Of a DNA stretch of 40,774 nucleotides, positions 15,938 to 25,354 are shown one piece after another. The DNA comes from Candidatus Desulfosporosinus nitrosoreducens. Lineage in GTDB: Bacteria; Bacillota; Desulfitobacteriia; Desulfitobacteriales; Desulfitobacteriaceae. Location of the stretch: positions 1-40,774 of the forward strand of contig NZ_JAVHUW010000031.1 in the NCBI RefSeq assembly GCF_030954495.1, written 5' to 3'. The notes beneath the pieces were generated by a model, which saw nothing but the letters and a program-made list of their open reading frames with translations, had not been told where the DNA came from and did not search any database. A program made the translations under genes and the position numbers. How positions within the stretch are numbered: the stretch's first letter is position 1; each line of letters starts with the position of its first letter.

Positions 15938-17326
15938 ATGCAAGAGGGTGAGACAGTGTGGGATATGAAAAACGAGATATCCATTGAAATTTTGAATGGA
16001 ATTATGGAGAATCCTTACATTGGAATTATTATTGTTGATACCGAGGGCTGCATTAAAATGGTTAACAAAACCTATCTCGGAACACTAAATATGAAGGAAA
16101 ATGATGTCTTGAATAGGCACATCTTAGAGATCATACCTCACTCAAAACTTCCGGAAGTATTAAAAACCAGAGAGGTTCAACTTCCTAATTGTTGGACGGC
16201 AAAAGGGCAGAATCCCGTTGTTTTTCGAACGCCCCTCTATGCGGAAGGGAAATTAATTGGGGCCATGGAGCAAAGCCTTGTTTATTTAGAAAGAGAAATT
16301 GCAGCTTGTAAAGAGATAAGCGGCAGTATCTACTGTGCCAAATATTGTTTCGAAAATATTGTCGGTAAAGATGAAAATTTGCGCAGAATCAAGTCTCTGG
16401 CTCTGCGAGCATCGAGAACCCGTTCAACAGTTTTAATCATGGGAGAGAGTGGTACCGGCAAGGAACTTTTTGCCAATGCCATTCATAAAGCCGGTTCGCG
16501 GACAAATTATCCCTTTGTCAGAGTCAACTGTGCGGCATTGCCCGATAATCTGTTAGAATCAGAACTATTCGGTTATGAAGAAGGAGCATTTACCGGAGCT
16601 CGCAAGGGAGGTAAGCTGGGCAAATTTGAAATAGCCAATCACGGTACGATTTTCCTTGACGAAATCGGAGATATGCCCCTGGCAATGCAAGCTAAGTTGT
16701 TGACTGTCTTGCAGGAACGTGAAGTTGAGCGAGTGGGAGGAACAAAACCCATTCGAGTCGACGTTCAAGTTATTGCGGCTACCAACCGTAATTTAGAGCA
16801 AATGGTTAAAAAAGGTAAATTCCGGGCAGATCTCTATTATCGTTTGAATGTTGTAACTTTAAATATTCCGTCCCTGCGCGAAAGACCAAAAGATATTATT
16901 CTTTTGGTCAATTATCTTTTACCTGAATTAAACCAACGCCTGCATACCTGGGTAGAGAAAATATCTCCGGAAGCCATTCTGCTTCTTTGCAATTATGATT
17001 GGCCGGGCAATGTACGGGAATTGGAAAATTTACTGGAAAGAGCCATTAATTTAGCGGACTTTAATCAAGACTCTTGTCTCACCCCGCAATACTTTCCTTC
17101 ATTACTGAGACCGGCCATGCAACTAAACCCAGCCATCCAGCCGGTTGAGATGGAGATAAGGGAGAGTGTCGACAACTTAGAGGAAGCAATTGGAAAAATA
17201 GAGGTCGAAACCATACAGCGAGTTTTGCAGAAAACTCATAATAATAAAGCTCAAACCGCTAAAATTCTGGGGTTAAATAAATCGGTCTTATATCGAAAAC
17301 TAAAAAAATACAATTTTATGTCCTAA
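15938..17326 (+). CDS. Sigma-54-dependent transcriptional activator (PAS-AAA+-Fis)
   Basis: 462 aa from ATG 15938; GTG 15956 or ATG 15965 are plausible later starts because GAGGGTGAG lies between. A PAS domain (about 20-115, [20 protein letters not shown]) probably senses a ligand or redox state. The AAA+ domain has Walker A GESGTGKE (169-176), the sigma-54-contacting loop GAFTGA (216-221), Walker [11 protein letters not shown] (236-245) and a [11 protein letters not shown] segment. A C-terminal Fis-type helix-turn-helix ([35 protein letters not shown]) binds DNA. A canonical -24/-12 promoter follows immediately before hbd, so it very likely switches on the downstream fatty-acid operon. Confidence 0.95.
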   Translation: MQEGETVWDMKNEISIEILNGIMENPYIGIIIVDTEGCIKMVNKTYLGTLNMKENDVLNRHILEIIPHSKLPEVLKTREVQLPNCWTAKGQNPVVFRTPLYAEGKLIGAMEQSLVYLEREIAACKEISGSIYCAKYCFENIVGKDENLRRIKSLALRASRTRSTVLIMGESGTGKELFANAIHKAGSRTNYPFVRVNCAALPDNLLESELFGYEEGAFTGARKGGKLGKFEIANHGTIFLDEIGDMPLAMQAKLLTVLQEREVERVGGTKPIRVDVQVIAATNRNLEQMVKKGKFRADLYYRLNVVTLNIPSLRERPKDIILLVNYLLPELNQRLHTWVEKISPEAILLLCNYDWPGNVRELENLLERAINLADFNQDSCLTPQYFPSLLRPAMQLNPAIQPVEMEIRESVDNLEEAIGKIEVETIQRVLQKTHNNKAQTAKILGLNKSVLYRKLKKYNFMS

Positions 17327-17394
17327 CTTGTGAAATCTTTCTCCACGTTAATAATTTAATCCGACCCAAAACCGTCCCAAAAGTAAACCCATAG

Positions 17395-17475
17395 TCCCAT
17401 TTTGCAACCCTGAAATTTAAAAAATGGTCTCATTTTGCATCCAATGAGGGTTAATTCCAGACGAAAATGGGAGCT
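17395..17475 (+). promoter_or_regulatory. Putative upstream activating sequences for the sigma-54 activator
   Basis: Two direct repeats, TCCCATTTTGCAA (17395-17407) and TCTCATTTTGCAT (17428-17440), lie 33 bp apart, close to three helical turns. A third, inverted, partial copy (AAAATGGGA) is at 17464-17472. They lie about 100-140 bp upstream of the -24/-12 promoter, the normal distance for an activator of this class. Confidence 0.6.
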
Positions 17476-17535
17476 TAAAACTCCGGAAAGCCGATAACAA
17501 AGGCATTTTGCTAAAAAGAATTCCCCATAGGTTTG

Positions 17536-17552
17536 TTGGCATACTTATTGCT
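17536..17552 (+). promoter_or_regulatory. Sigma-54 (-24/-12) promoter of the hbd operon
   Basis: TTGGCATACTTATTGCT contains the invariant GG (17538-17539) and GC (17550-17551) exactly 12 bp apart, with consensus TGGCA and TTGC. It is about 95 bp before the hbd start and directly downstream of the activator gene. A ribosome-site-like AAGGAGG at 17576-17582 lies between it and the true hbd site but has no convincing ORF. Confidence 0.85.
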
Positions 17553-17644
17553 TTATAGATAAATAACAACGGATTAAGGAGGCGGTGAGGAACTACGTAG
17601 ACGTGGAAGATCCCATTTTAACATAAGTAAAGGAGATGGCAGAC

Positions 17645-18499
17645 ATGGAAATCAAAAAAGTAGGAGTATTAGGTGCTGGCACCATGGGTGCAGGAATTGC
17701 TCAAGTATGCATACAAGCAGGTTATAATGTCGTCTTAATAGATATCGTACCAGGAATTGTCGACAAGGCCCTTGCCGGTTTAGATAAAGCCTGGGCCAAG
17801 GCTATCGAAAAAGGTAAAGCGACTGCTGAAGCCGTGGCTAATTATAAGACCCTGGTTACTACCAGTACAGATGTCAATGATTTTAAAGATGTGGACCTGG
17901 TCATCGAGGCCATCGTCGAAAATATTGATGTTAAGAAAAAAGCCCATAAACAACTTGGTGAAATTTGCAAACCTGAAGCTATTTTAGCGAGCAACACTTC
18001 AGCACTGAGTATTACTGAGATTGCCGCTGCTACTAACCGTCCGGACAAATTCGTAGGAATGCATTTCTTTAATCCGGTAGTCGTGATGAAATTAGTAGAA
18101 GTCATTCCGGGCATCGTGACTGCTGATGAAACAACCCAAACTGTTCTTGAAGTTGCCAGGAAAATTGGCAAAGACCCTGTATTAGCCAAAGAAAGTCCCG
18201 GATTCATCGTTAACCGCATTCTGGTTCCTTACATGAATGAAGCAGCGAACGTTTATCAAGAAGGTATCGCTACACTAGAAGAGATTGATAAGGCCATGAA
18301 GCTGGGGGCTGGAATGCCTATGGGACCGTTGGAACTGGCAGATATGGTCGGAATCGATATCGTCCTGGCGGTTTGTGAATTCTTTTACAACGAATTCGGC
18401 GATTCCAAATATCGGCCCTCGCTGGCGTTCAAACAAAAAGTTCGTGCCGGACATCTTGGCAGAAAAACCGGTAAAGGATTTTATGATTACAGCAAATAA
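17645..18499 (+). CDS. hbd: 3-hydroxybutyryl-CoA dehydrogenase
   Basis: 284 aa from ATG 17645; AAGGAG (17630-17635) is 9 nt upstream, whereas the earlier ATG at 17636 abuts it. It interconverts acetoacetyl-CoA and 3-hydroxybutyryl-CoA using NAD(P)H. The Rossmann motif GVLGAGTMGAGIAQ is at the N-terminus, catalytic regions ASNTSALSITEIA and GMHFFNPVVVMKLVEVI (catalytic His in MHFFNP) are in the middle, and GPLELADMVGIDIVL plus GRKTGKGFYDYSK close the dimer domain. The length is standard. First gene of the sigma-54 operon, followed 63 nt later by crt. Confidence 0.95.
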   Translation: MEIKKVGVLGAGTMGAGIAQVCIQAGYNVVLIDIVPGIVDKALAGLDKAWAKAIEKGKATAEAVANYKTLVTTSTDVNDFKDVDLVIEAIVENIDVKKKAHKQLGEICKPEAILASNTSALSITEIAAATNRPDKFVGMHFFNPVVVMKLVEVIPGIVTADETTQTVLEVARKIGKDPVLAKESPGFIVNRILVPYMNEAANVYQEGIATLEEIDKAMKLGAGMPMGPLELADMVGIDIVLAVCEFFYNEFGDSKYRPSLAFKQKVRAGHLGRKTGKGFYDYSK

Positions 18500-18562
18500 A
18501 CGGAAAAGCAATAGTAAATAATTTTTAAGCTTATTTGTTACAGATAGAAGAGAGGAGAAATT

Positions 18563-19345
18563 ATGGAATTTAACAATATAATCTTAGAAAAAGAAGATTA
18601 TCTAGCCATACTCTCTATCAACCGTCCTAAAGCAATGAATGCTCTTAACGCCGATACCTTGTATGAACTGGAGGCAGCGGTAAAAGATGTAAAGGGCGAC
18701 ACCAATATCAAGGTTATGATTATAACCGGGACGGGAGACAAATCATTTGTGGCCGGAGCCGATATCACGTTCATGTTGCCGTTTACGCCTATTGAAGGGA
18801 GATTCTTCTCCGCTGTAGGGGAACGGGTAATGCGGCAAGTAGAATTACTGGAAAAGCCTGTAATTGCAGCCATTAACGGCTTTGCTCTCGGAGGAGGGTG
18901 TGAGCTGGCCATGTCTTGCGACATCAGACTAGCCTCAGAAAATGCGGTCTTTGGTCAACCTGAAGTAGGCCTTGGCATCATACCCGGTTTTGGAGGAACA
19001 CAGCGCCTTCCCCGTTTGATTGGTGAAGGGCGTGCCAAAGAGTTAACCTTTACGGGCGATATAATTAATGCTCAAGAAGCCTACCGCATCGGTTTAGTAA
19101 ACCATGTTTATCCTCTTGATCAATTAATTGAGGAAGCTAAAAAATTAGCCCAAAAAATCGCCGGTAAGGCGCCATTAGCGGTTGGTTATGCCAAATACGC
19201 TATTAACAAGGGCTTACAAGCTGACATCGATACGGCTATGGGCATTGAGTCTGATATGTTTGGCCTATGCTGCGCAACTTCGGACAAAGCTGAAGGTATG
19301 GGCGCTTTTGTCGAAAAGAGAAAACCAAAGTTTGAGGGCAAGTAA
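18563..19345 (+). CDS. crt: Enoyl-CoA hydratase / crotonase
   Basis: 260 aa. It hydrates crotonyl-CoA to 3-hydroxybutyryl-CoA or the reverse. Oxyanion-hole motifs AGADI (about 64-68) and ALGGGCELA (108-116) are present, with catalytic glutamates at E114 and E134 (FGQPEVGLGIIPGFGGTQRL). GAGGAG precedes ATG 18563. The C-terminal segment (GKAPLAVGYAKYAINKG through SDKAEGMGAFVEKRKPKF) is notable because two decayed copies of its coding sequence follow directly downstream. Confidence 0.95.
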   Translation: MEFNNIILEKEDYLAILSINRPKAMNALNADTLYELEAAVKDVKGDTNIKVMIITGTGDKSFVAGADITFMLPFTPIEGRFFSAVGERVMRQVELLEKPVIAAINGFALGGGCELAMSCDIRLASENAVFGQPEVGLGIIPGFGGTQRLPRLIGEGRAKELTFTGDIINAQEAYRIGLVNHVYPLDQLIEEAKKLAQKIAGKAPLAVGYAKYAINKGLQADIDTAMGIESDMFGLCCATSDKAEGMGAFVEKRKPKFEGK

Positions 19346-19389
19346 GTAATTAGTTACGACATTCTTTATCCCTCCTTAATTGCTTGATT

Positions 19390-19735
19390 TAGCAGATACC
19401 AGCCGAAAAATGTTACCAAGGCACCGTTGGCAGTTGAATTAGGCCTAGCTAAGGCATCAGCAAAAGCTTGCGGGTTAACAGTGACGCTGCTATGGGCGTT
19501 GAGTCTGAATTTGGCATGGCTTATGTAATGACGAAGTTGAAAAAATCGTAAAAACAGACCAGGGCACCGTTAGCGGTTGCTTAGGCCTAGCACTGCTCCA
19601 TCAAATGCGGGTTAACAGTGATGCGCTATGGACGTTGAGTCTGATATTTGACTTGAGCTGAGCTGCTTCTGGCAAAGTTGAGGGAATAGGGACTTTTGTC
19701 CATAAGATTTGTCAGTGGAAACATAGGAAAAAAGC
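19390..19735 (+). pseudogene. Two decayed tandem copies of the crt 3' end
   Basis: Copy A (about 19390-19525) and copy B (about 19553-19735) both contain a degenerate version of the crt stretch GGCGCCATTAGCGGTTG and a degenerate GCTATGGGCATTGAGTCTGA. Copy B continues to a relic of the final codons (GGGACTTTTGTCCATAAG compared with GGCGCTTTTGTCGAAAAG). A and B share GCGGGTTAACAGTGA, which crt lacks, so one was probably copied from the other. Frames are broken. This fills the 400-nt gap between crt and the CoA-transferase gene. Confidence 0.8.
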
Positions 19736-19747
19736 TAAAAAGGAGGG

Positions 19748-21097
19748 ATGAATTTGGATTACAAAAGTGAATATTTGCACAAATTGGTTTCTGCTGATGA
19801 AGCGGTCAAGGTAGTTAAGTCCGGAGATCTTGTTCATTATGGCGAATTTATGATGGCTTCACATGTTTTAGATGCCGCCTTAGCCAAAAGAAAAGATGAT
19901 TTGGCAGGGGTAAACATTCGAACAGTCACCTGTCCTTTTATGCCCCAAACCGTTATCAATGATCCGGAAAGGAAACACTTTATTTACAATGACTGGCACT
20001 TCAGCGGCACCAGCAGAAAACTTCATGATAAAAATTTGTGCAACTATATTCCGCTGAATTATCACGAAGGCCCCAGTATTTTTGATCGGGGGTTTGTGCC
20101 GGTTGACGTTGCCTTGATCAAGGTTACTCCGCCTGATCAGCATGGCTTTGTGAATTTGGGCACTTCCAATTCCATTACTCATGCCTTCTGTGATGCTGCC
20201 AAAACAGTTGTCGCCGAGATCAATGAATCTGTACCGAGATGTTTGGGCGGCACCAGAGAAACCTTGCATGTTTCCGAAATTGACTACTTTGTGGAAGGTG
20301 ACAATCGTCCTCTGGCCCAACTTCCTGAAACCCCTATATCCGCTGTCGATAAGGCAATCGCTCAAATTGTTCTGGAACAAATCGAAGACGGTGCCTGCCT
20401 GCAGTTAGGAATCGGGGCTATGCCCAATGTTGTCGGCGCCATGATCGCCCGGTCAGACCTCAAAGACTTAGGCGTTCATACCGAAATGCTGGTCGATTCC
20501 TTCGTAGATATGTACGAAGCCGGAAGGATTACGGGTCTGCGCAAACAGCTCGACAAGGGGAAAATGGTCTATACCTTTGCCATGGGAACCAATAAACTCT
20601 ATGATTTTCTGAACAGCAACCCGATTTGTGCAAGTTATCCCGTCGATTATACAAATGACCCGGATGTAATTTGCCAAAACGACAACATGATTTGCATTAA
20701 TAATGCGATTGAAGTTGATCTTTACGGACAGGCTGCCTCAGAAACATCAGGTCTACGACAGATATCCGGAACCGGCGGTCAGTTAGACTTTATCTACGGA
20801 TCGTTTAAATCTAAAGGAGGGAAAGGCCTGATCTGTCTATCCTCTACCTTCCACGACAAGGAAGGCAACCTCCAATCGCGCCTTAAACCAACCCTTACCC
20901 CCGGATCGATTGTTACTGTTCCCAGAAGCATCAATTACTATGTGATCACAGAATACGGTATTGCCATGCTGAAGGGAAAAAGCACATGGCAAAGAGCCGA
21001 AGCCTTGATAAATATTGCTCATCCTGACTTCCGCGAAGAACTTATCAAAGAGGCTGATGCCCAAAAAATTTGGGTTAGATCCAATAAGATAAATTAG
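19748..21097 (+). CDS. Acetyl-CoA hydrolase/transferase family: butyryl- or 4-hydroxybutyryl-CoA:acetate CoA-transferase
   Basis: 449 aa. It moves CoA between acetate and a short-chain acyl group, making or using butyrate without ATP. The catalytic glutamate is predicted at E246 in KDLGVHTEML, aligned by motif with the active-site Glu of 4-hydroxybutyrate CoA-transferase. The CoA-binding region SGTGGQLDFIYGSFKSKGGKGLICLSS is present. ATG 19748 directly abuts AGGAGGG; the in-frame TTG at 19754 has better spacing and may be the real start. The operon setting between crt and thiolase favours butyryl-CoA as substrate; the exact acyl preference is not visible. Confidence 0.9.
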   Translation: MNLDYKSEYLHKLVSADEAVKVVKSGDLVHYGEFMMASHVLDAALAKRKDDLAGVNIRTVTCPFMPQTVINDPERKHFIYNDWHFSGTSRKLHDKNLCNYIPLNYHEGPSIFDRGFVPVDVALIKVTPPDQHGFVNLGTSNSITHAFCDAAKTVVAEINESVPRCLGGTRETLHVSEIDYFVEGDNRPLAQLPETPISAVDKAIAQIVLEQIEDGACLQLGIGAMPNVVGAMIARSDLKDLGVHTEMLVDSFVDMYEAGRITGLRKQLDKGKMVYTFAMGTNKLYDFLNSNPICASYPVDYTNDPDVICQNDNMICINNAIEVDLYGQAASETSGLRQISGTGGQLDFIYGSFKSKGGKGLICLSSTFHDKEGNLQSRLKPTLTPGSIVTVPRSINYYVITEYGIAMLKGKSTWQRAEALINIAHPDFREELIKEADAQKIWVRSNKIN

Positions 21098-21140
21098 CCT
21101 TTCCTGCAAATTTAAGCAAAGAAAAAGGAGATGGTTTGAA

Positions 21141-22370
21141 ATGGCAATTGAAGCAAATGAAGTTGTATTGGTTAGTGCCTGCAGAACACCGATCGGAGAT
21201 TATGGCGGTTCCCTCAAACCTGTACCGGCTAATGAATTGACTAAGATAGTTGCTACCGAAGCGATTAAGCGGGCGGGAATTGAAGCGGCACAAGTGAATG
21301 AAATCGTGGCCGGAATGTGCTTAGGTCATGGCAATGGTTCCTGCCCGCCTCGTATCGTGGCCATGCAAATAGGCATGGACCCTAAATCAAGCGCCTGCAT
21401 GGTTAATCAAAACTGTGCCTCGGCTATGAGAGCCTTGGAAATTGCAGCGATGAAACTCCAACTGGGCAAATATGACATTGCCTTGGTAACCGGTACGGAA
21501 AGTATGAGCAACATCCCCTACATTGACCCGACAGCCAGATGGGGAGCCAGAATGGGCGATGTCAAACTCATGGATGCCATGCTTGCCGACGGGCTGGTCT
21601 GCCAATTAGCCGGCTCCCACATGGGCGTTACGGCTGAAAATATTGCAGAACTGTACGGCATTACGCGGGAAGAATGTGACCAGCTGGCCCTTATAAGTCA
21701 TCGCAGAGCAGTAAGGGCTATTGATGAAGGCCGTTTCAATCGGGAGATTATTCCTGTACCGGTTAAAGAGAGAAGGAAAGAGTACCTCTTCTCTCAAGAT
21801 GAACATCCTATTCGGGATGCCAGTCTGGAAAGTATGGCAAAGTTAAAACCAGCCTTTAAAAAAGATGGAGTGGTAACCGCTGCCAATGCTTCCGGTCTTA
21901 ACGATGCTGCCGCAGCCGTAGTTTTAATGACAAAGCAAAAAGCAAAAGAATTGGGACTTAAACCTCTGATGAAACTGATTAATATTTGTGATGAAGGTGT
22001 GGAAGCCCGCGTTATGGGTTTAGGACCGGCGGTTGCCATTCCCAGATGTTTGCGCGAAGCAGGTATGAACTATGCAGATGTCGACTACTGGGAAATTAAC
22101 GAAGCCTTTGCGGCCCAAGTACTCGGCGTTGGCCGGAAACTGAAGGAAGAATCAGGTATTGACATGAATATCGGCACCGTCGAGCAAGACGGCAATGTTA
22201 ACAACAATGGATCAGGAATTGCCCTGGGACACCCGGTAGGTTGTACGGGACTGCGCATCATCGTCAGCCTGTATTATGAACTCGAACGGCTGGGCAAGAC
22301 AGTTGGCGGCGCTTCCCTATGCGTTGGCGGCGGTGCTGCTTTGGCCTCCCTCTGGACTAGAGATGTGTAA
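21141..22370 (+). CDS. thlA: Acetyl-CoA C-acetyltransferase (thiolase)
   Basis: 409 aa, slightly longer than the usual 392. It condenses two acetyl-CoA to acetoacetyl-CoA or cleaves it. Nucleophile C92 lies in VNQNCASAMRALE; NEAFAAQVLGV, GSGIALGHPVGCTGLRI (catalytic His) and CVGGGAALASLW (second Cys) are in place. AAAGGAG precedes ATG 21141 by about 8 nt. It is 43 nt after the CoA-transferase, so almost certainly in the same transcript. Confidence 0.95.
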   Translation: MAIEANEVVLVSACRTPIGDYGGSLKPVPANELTKIVATEAIKRAGIEAAQVNEIVAGMCLGHGNGSCPPRIVAMQIGMDPKSSACMVNQNCASAMRALEIAAMKLQLGKYDIALVTGTESMSNIPYIDPTARWGARMGDVKLMDAMLADGLVCQLAGSHMGVTAENIAELYGITREECDQLALISHRRAVRAIDEGRFNREIIPVPVKERRKEYLFSQDEHPIRDASLESMAKLKPAFKKDGVVTAANASGLNDAAAAVVLMTKQKAKELGLKPLMKLINICDEGVEARVMGLGPAVAIPRCLREAGMNYADVDYWEINEAFAAQVLGVGRKLKEESGIDMNIGTVEQDGNVNNNGSGIALGHPVGCTGLRIIVSLYYELERLGKTVGGASLCVGGGAALASLWTRDV

Positions 22371-22500
22371 CTAAAGCTTAGCGTTCTATCCGAATTAAGT
22401 GTAGGCGATGGCTTTTGATTGATCGCAGCCTCATTGTCAAGCTTTATCATACGTAAGATAAATGAATTGGCGATAATAATTGAAGTGGAGGAACGTAAAC

Positions 22501-24336
22501 ATGGCTTCTAATTTTGCCATTAATAATATCCGGGATTTTGAATTTATCATCCAAGAGTGGCTTCCGACGGAAGGGGTTTTTAACTACCCCCAGTTTGCTG
22601 ATTATTATTCCAGAGATGATGTAAAATCAGTCCTCGAACCCATTTTAAAAATGTGCAAAATAGTGATTGAACCGACCAACAACGAGAACGAGACTCACCC
22701 CGTAACCTATGCCGACGGCAAGGTTACCACTCCGCCGAGCTATGGCGCCCTTTTCCGCAAGCTGCAGGAAGAGGGTTGGGGTACCAGCAATATTGATGAA
22801 TCCCCCGATGCCATGGTTATGCCGGAAATGATCAATGCGGCTGTTTGGGAAATGATTTGTGCTGCGAATCCTGCATTTATGCCCTATGTTATGCTGACCA
22901 CCGGATCGGCCAATCTGATTCAATCCTATGGCGATGAAAAATTAAAACAAATGTTTCTTCCTAAAATGATGAACGGAACTTGGGCCGGAACCATGTGCCT
23001 CACCGAACCCGGCGCCGGTTCAGATGTCGGGGATATCACTTCCAAGGCTTATCCAACCGCTGACCCTCGGGTTTTTAAAATTGCTGGCAATAAACTGTTC
23101 ATAACCGGTGGGGATAATGACTTTTCGGAAAATATTATCCACCTCTTCCTGGCTCGTATCGAAGGTGCCAAACCGGGCACCGGCGGCATTTCTCTGTTCG
23201 TAGTTCCTAAGCTGTGGGTTAACGAAGACGGCAGCTTGGAGGACAATGATTTCATCACCACAGGCGTAGAGCACAAAATGGGGCTCCACGGTTCAGTCAC
23301 TGCCGCTTTATCCGCCGGAGAGAACGGTAAGTGCCGCGGCTGGCTGCTGGGTATTGACCCGCGGGAAAATAACGGTAAGGGCGAAGGCATGGCTCAAATG
23401 TTCCAAATGATGAACTTGGCCCGTATGGAAACGGGGCATATGGCTCTGTCCTGCATTGCTAACGCCTTTGCCAACGCCAGGGATAATGCCAAAGAAAGAG
23501 TCCAGGGCCGCTTGCTGACCAATCCTAAAGGGGTCCGGGTGGCAATTATCAATCACGAAGACATCAAACGCACACTGATGATGGGCAAAGCTTACATCGA
23601 CGCTATGCGGGCCATGATGTACCGGGTTTATCTGGCCTTTGACCAACGGCACCGTGATCCCGATCCTGCAGTAAGGCAAGCTGCCAGCGATCTGATTGAA
23701 ATTACCACCCCGCTTTGTAAAGCATATCCTTCTGATGAAGGCTGGTGGCTTATTGGCGAAGCAATCCAATCCTATGGCGGCTATGGCTTCTGCGAAGAGT
23801 ATCCTGTATCCCAACTCGCTCGCGACATGAAGATTTACTCCATTTGGGAGGGTACAAACTATATCCAATCCATAGACTTGCTCGGTCGCAAGATGAAAAT
23901 GAAAGGCGGCTCCGTTTTCAACGGTTGGGTTCAGGAAATGGTTGATTTCTATGAAGCTAATAAAGGGCACGAAAACTTAAGTAAGGAATTTGCCAATTTA
24001 GGCAAGGCCCTGAAGGCTTATCAAGAGATGCTTAAGTCTCTCAATGAAGCCAGCCAGAGCAACATGAGCATGGTTCCTCTTTATTCCCGCCGCATCCTGA
24101 CTGCTACCGCCCAATTATATAGCGGCCGTCTGCTTCTTGATCAGGCTGTTTTGGCGGATAAAAAAGCTCAGGAAATCGGACCCAGTCACTTTGATTATAA
24201 TTTCTACTCCGGTAAAGTCGCTAGTGCCAGATACTACCTGCGCAATGTCGTGCCCAACGTTTGGGCTGTAGCGGAAATAGTCATGGACGGCGATACTTCG
24301 GCTATTGATGCCCCAATTGAGGTCTACGAATACTAA
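22501..24336 (+). CDS. Acyl-CoA dehydrogenase (about 610-aa, C-terminally extended type)
   Basis: 611 aa from ATG 22501 (GTGGAGG at 22486-22492). It reduces crotonyl-CoA to butyryl-CoA or oxidises the latter with FAD and electron-transfer flavoprotein. Motifs: MCLTEPGAGSDVGDITSKA (FAD/substrate), KLFITGGDNDF, GVEHKMGLHGSVTA, ARMETGHMALSC, and near the C-terminus the usual SYGGYGFCEEYPVSQLARDMKIYSIWEGTNYIQ, given here in pieces of one region (about 423-463), whose WEGTN carries the likely catalytic Glu. A further C-terminal domain of about 140 residues distinguishes it from 380-aa butyryl-CoA dehydrogenases. No etfAB genes are adjacent, so ETF is supplied from elsewhere. Confidence 0.92.
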   Translation: MASNFAINNIRDFEFIIQEWLPTEGVFNYPQFADYYSRDDVKSVLEPILKMCKIVIEPTNNENETHPVTYADGKVTTPPSYGALFRKLQEEGWGTSNIDESPDAMVMPEMINAAVWEMICAANPAFMPYVMLTTGSANLIQSYGDEKLKQMFLPKMMNGTWAGTMCLTEPGAGSDVGDITSKAYPTADPRVFKIAGNKLFITGGDNDFSENIIHLFLARIEGAKPGTGGISLFVVPKLWVNEDGSLEDNDFITTGVEHKMGLHGSVTAALSAGENGKCRGWLLGIDPRENNGKGEGMAQMFQMMNLARMETGHMALSCIANAFANARDNAKERVQGRLLTNPKGVRVAIINHEDIKRTLMMGKAYIDAMRAMMYRVYLAFDQRHRDPDPAVRQAASDLIEITTPLCKAYPSDEGWWLIGEAIQSYGGYGFCEEYPVSQLARDMKIYSIWEGTNYIQSIDLLGRKMKMKGGSVFNGWVQEMVDFYEANKGHENLSKEFANLGKALKAYQEMLKSLNEASQSNMSMVPLYSRRILTATAQLYSGRLLLDQAVLADKKAQEIGPSHFDYNFYSGKVASARYYLRNVVPNVWAVAEIVMDGDTSAIDAPIEVYEY

Positions 24337-24504
24337 GTATTGACAAAAGCCGGCCAGTTAACAGCCACTTTTTCTGTTTAACAATAACCAGTCCACTTAC
24401 CGGCCAATGATTTAACTTTCGTTACTATATTACCTTGCAGGTACCGTTCAAAATATTGGCTTAACTGCACCCTTGAGCCCTAGATTTGACTTTGTACCAA
24501 CTCC

Positions 24505-24546
24505 AACCAAAGTCGATTTTTCGATAGAAAATCGGCTTTGGTTTTC
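24505..24546 (+). terminator. Terminator of the butyrate/beta-oxidation operon
   Basis: AACCAAAGTCGATTTT (24505-24520) pairs with AAAATCGGCTTTGGTT (24528-24543) with one G-U pair and a 7-nt loop, followed by TTCC. It lies about 170 nt after the acyl-CoA dehydrogenase stop. Confidence 0.8.
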
Positions 24547-24609
24547 CCCGCTACTGTCTGAGGTTTCTAAATTATCCTCAATGTTTATTAATTCTAAGGA
24601 AGTGAGAAC

Positions 24610-25158
24610 ATGTTAACGATTGATGAGTATATTGCCAAATTGAAAAAAGCCGACAAACTGGATGAATTCGATATCTTAAAGCAGTCGGAAAACATGGCTG
24701 CTGTCATGAAATACGTGATGTCTTACTTTAACGAATATCTAACTATGGAGACATACGACGCTGAAATAATTAAGCAAAAACATACTCTAGACAAGCTTAG
24801 GGAAGAAATCCAAAACAGATACCCTAAAAGCAAAGACTTTATTTTGAACTTTTATCTAAAATACAAAATCAAAATAGATAAAGAGATTGAAAAGTGGACT
24901 GAGAATATCTCGTATTTTTCTTTTTTCTATTGTAAGGAAGACTTCTGTTTAGCGGCAAAAAGCTTTTGTACCAGTTATAAATTTAAGGAAGCAAACATGG
25001 AGGAATACGAAAGCGAAATCGCCACGCTCATTGGCGATATCAAACAGTATAAATACGGCAGGGCTAATACAATGTTGCCGGACGCTATGACGAAACGAAA
25101 CGTCTCACACCATCTCAGTGAGGGTCTTAATTGTTTTGCGTCTACTTTAAAGTTATGA
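24610..25158 (+). CDS. Unknown helical protein
   Basis: 182 aa, not recognised. AAGGAAGTGAG precedes ATG 24610. The protein is strongly charged and looks helical throughout, with a likely coiled coil at about 54-75 (AEIIKQKHTLDKLREEIQNR) and several aromatic-rich stretches (ISYFSFFYCKEDFCLAAKSFC). No membrane helix or signal peptide is seen. It is transcribed alone after the operon terminator and before the convergent yjdF-like gene. Its base composition is more AT-rich than region 3. Confidence 0.7.
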   Translation: MLTIDEYIAKLKKADKLDEFDILKQSENMAAVMKYVMSYFNEYLTMETYDAEIIKQKHTLDKLREEIQNRYPKSKDFILNFYLKYKIKIDKEIEKWTENISYFSFFYCKEDFCLAAKSFCTSYKFKEANMEEYESEIATLIGDIKQYKYGRANTMLPDAMTKRNVSHHLSEGLNCFASTLKL

Positions 25159-25229
25159 GATGATTAAACACAAAGGCAGGGTAATTACACCACTTGCTAA
25201 TCTCAAGTAGAAATAGCCGCCATGCTAAA

Positions 25230-25354
25230 GCTTAGCCGGTGGTCGAGTGGAGGAGTGCTGAGGGCCAGGAAATAAAAAATCCGGGCCTAAACCCGGTGAG
25301 TGTAATGGTTATTTGCCTCTGTGTTTGGCTTTAGCCTTAAGAGTCGCCATCTCG
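25230..25354. repeat. 125-bp repeat covering the yjdF 3' end and terminator, copy 1 (copy 2 at 36891-37015)
   Basis: About 90% identical to 36891-37015, beginning at GCTTAGC and ending at CTCG. It includes the last codons of the yjdF-like gene and its terminator. On the minus strand the terminator is ACCGGG, loop, CCCGGATTTTTT (25274-25296). Confidence 0.85.
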
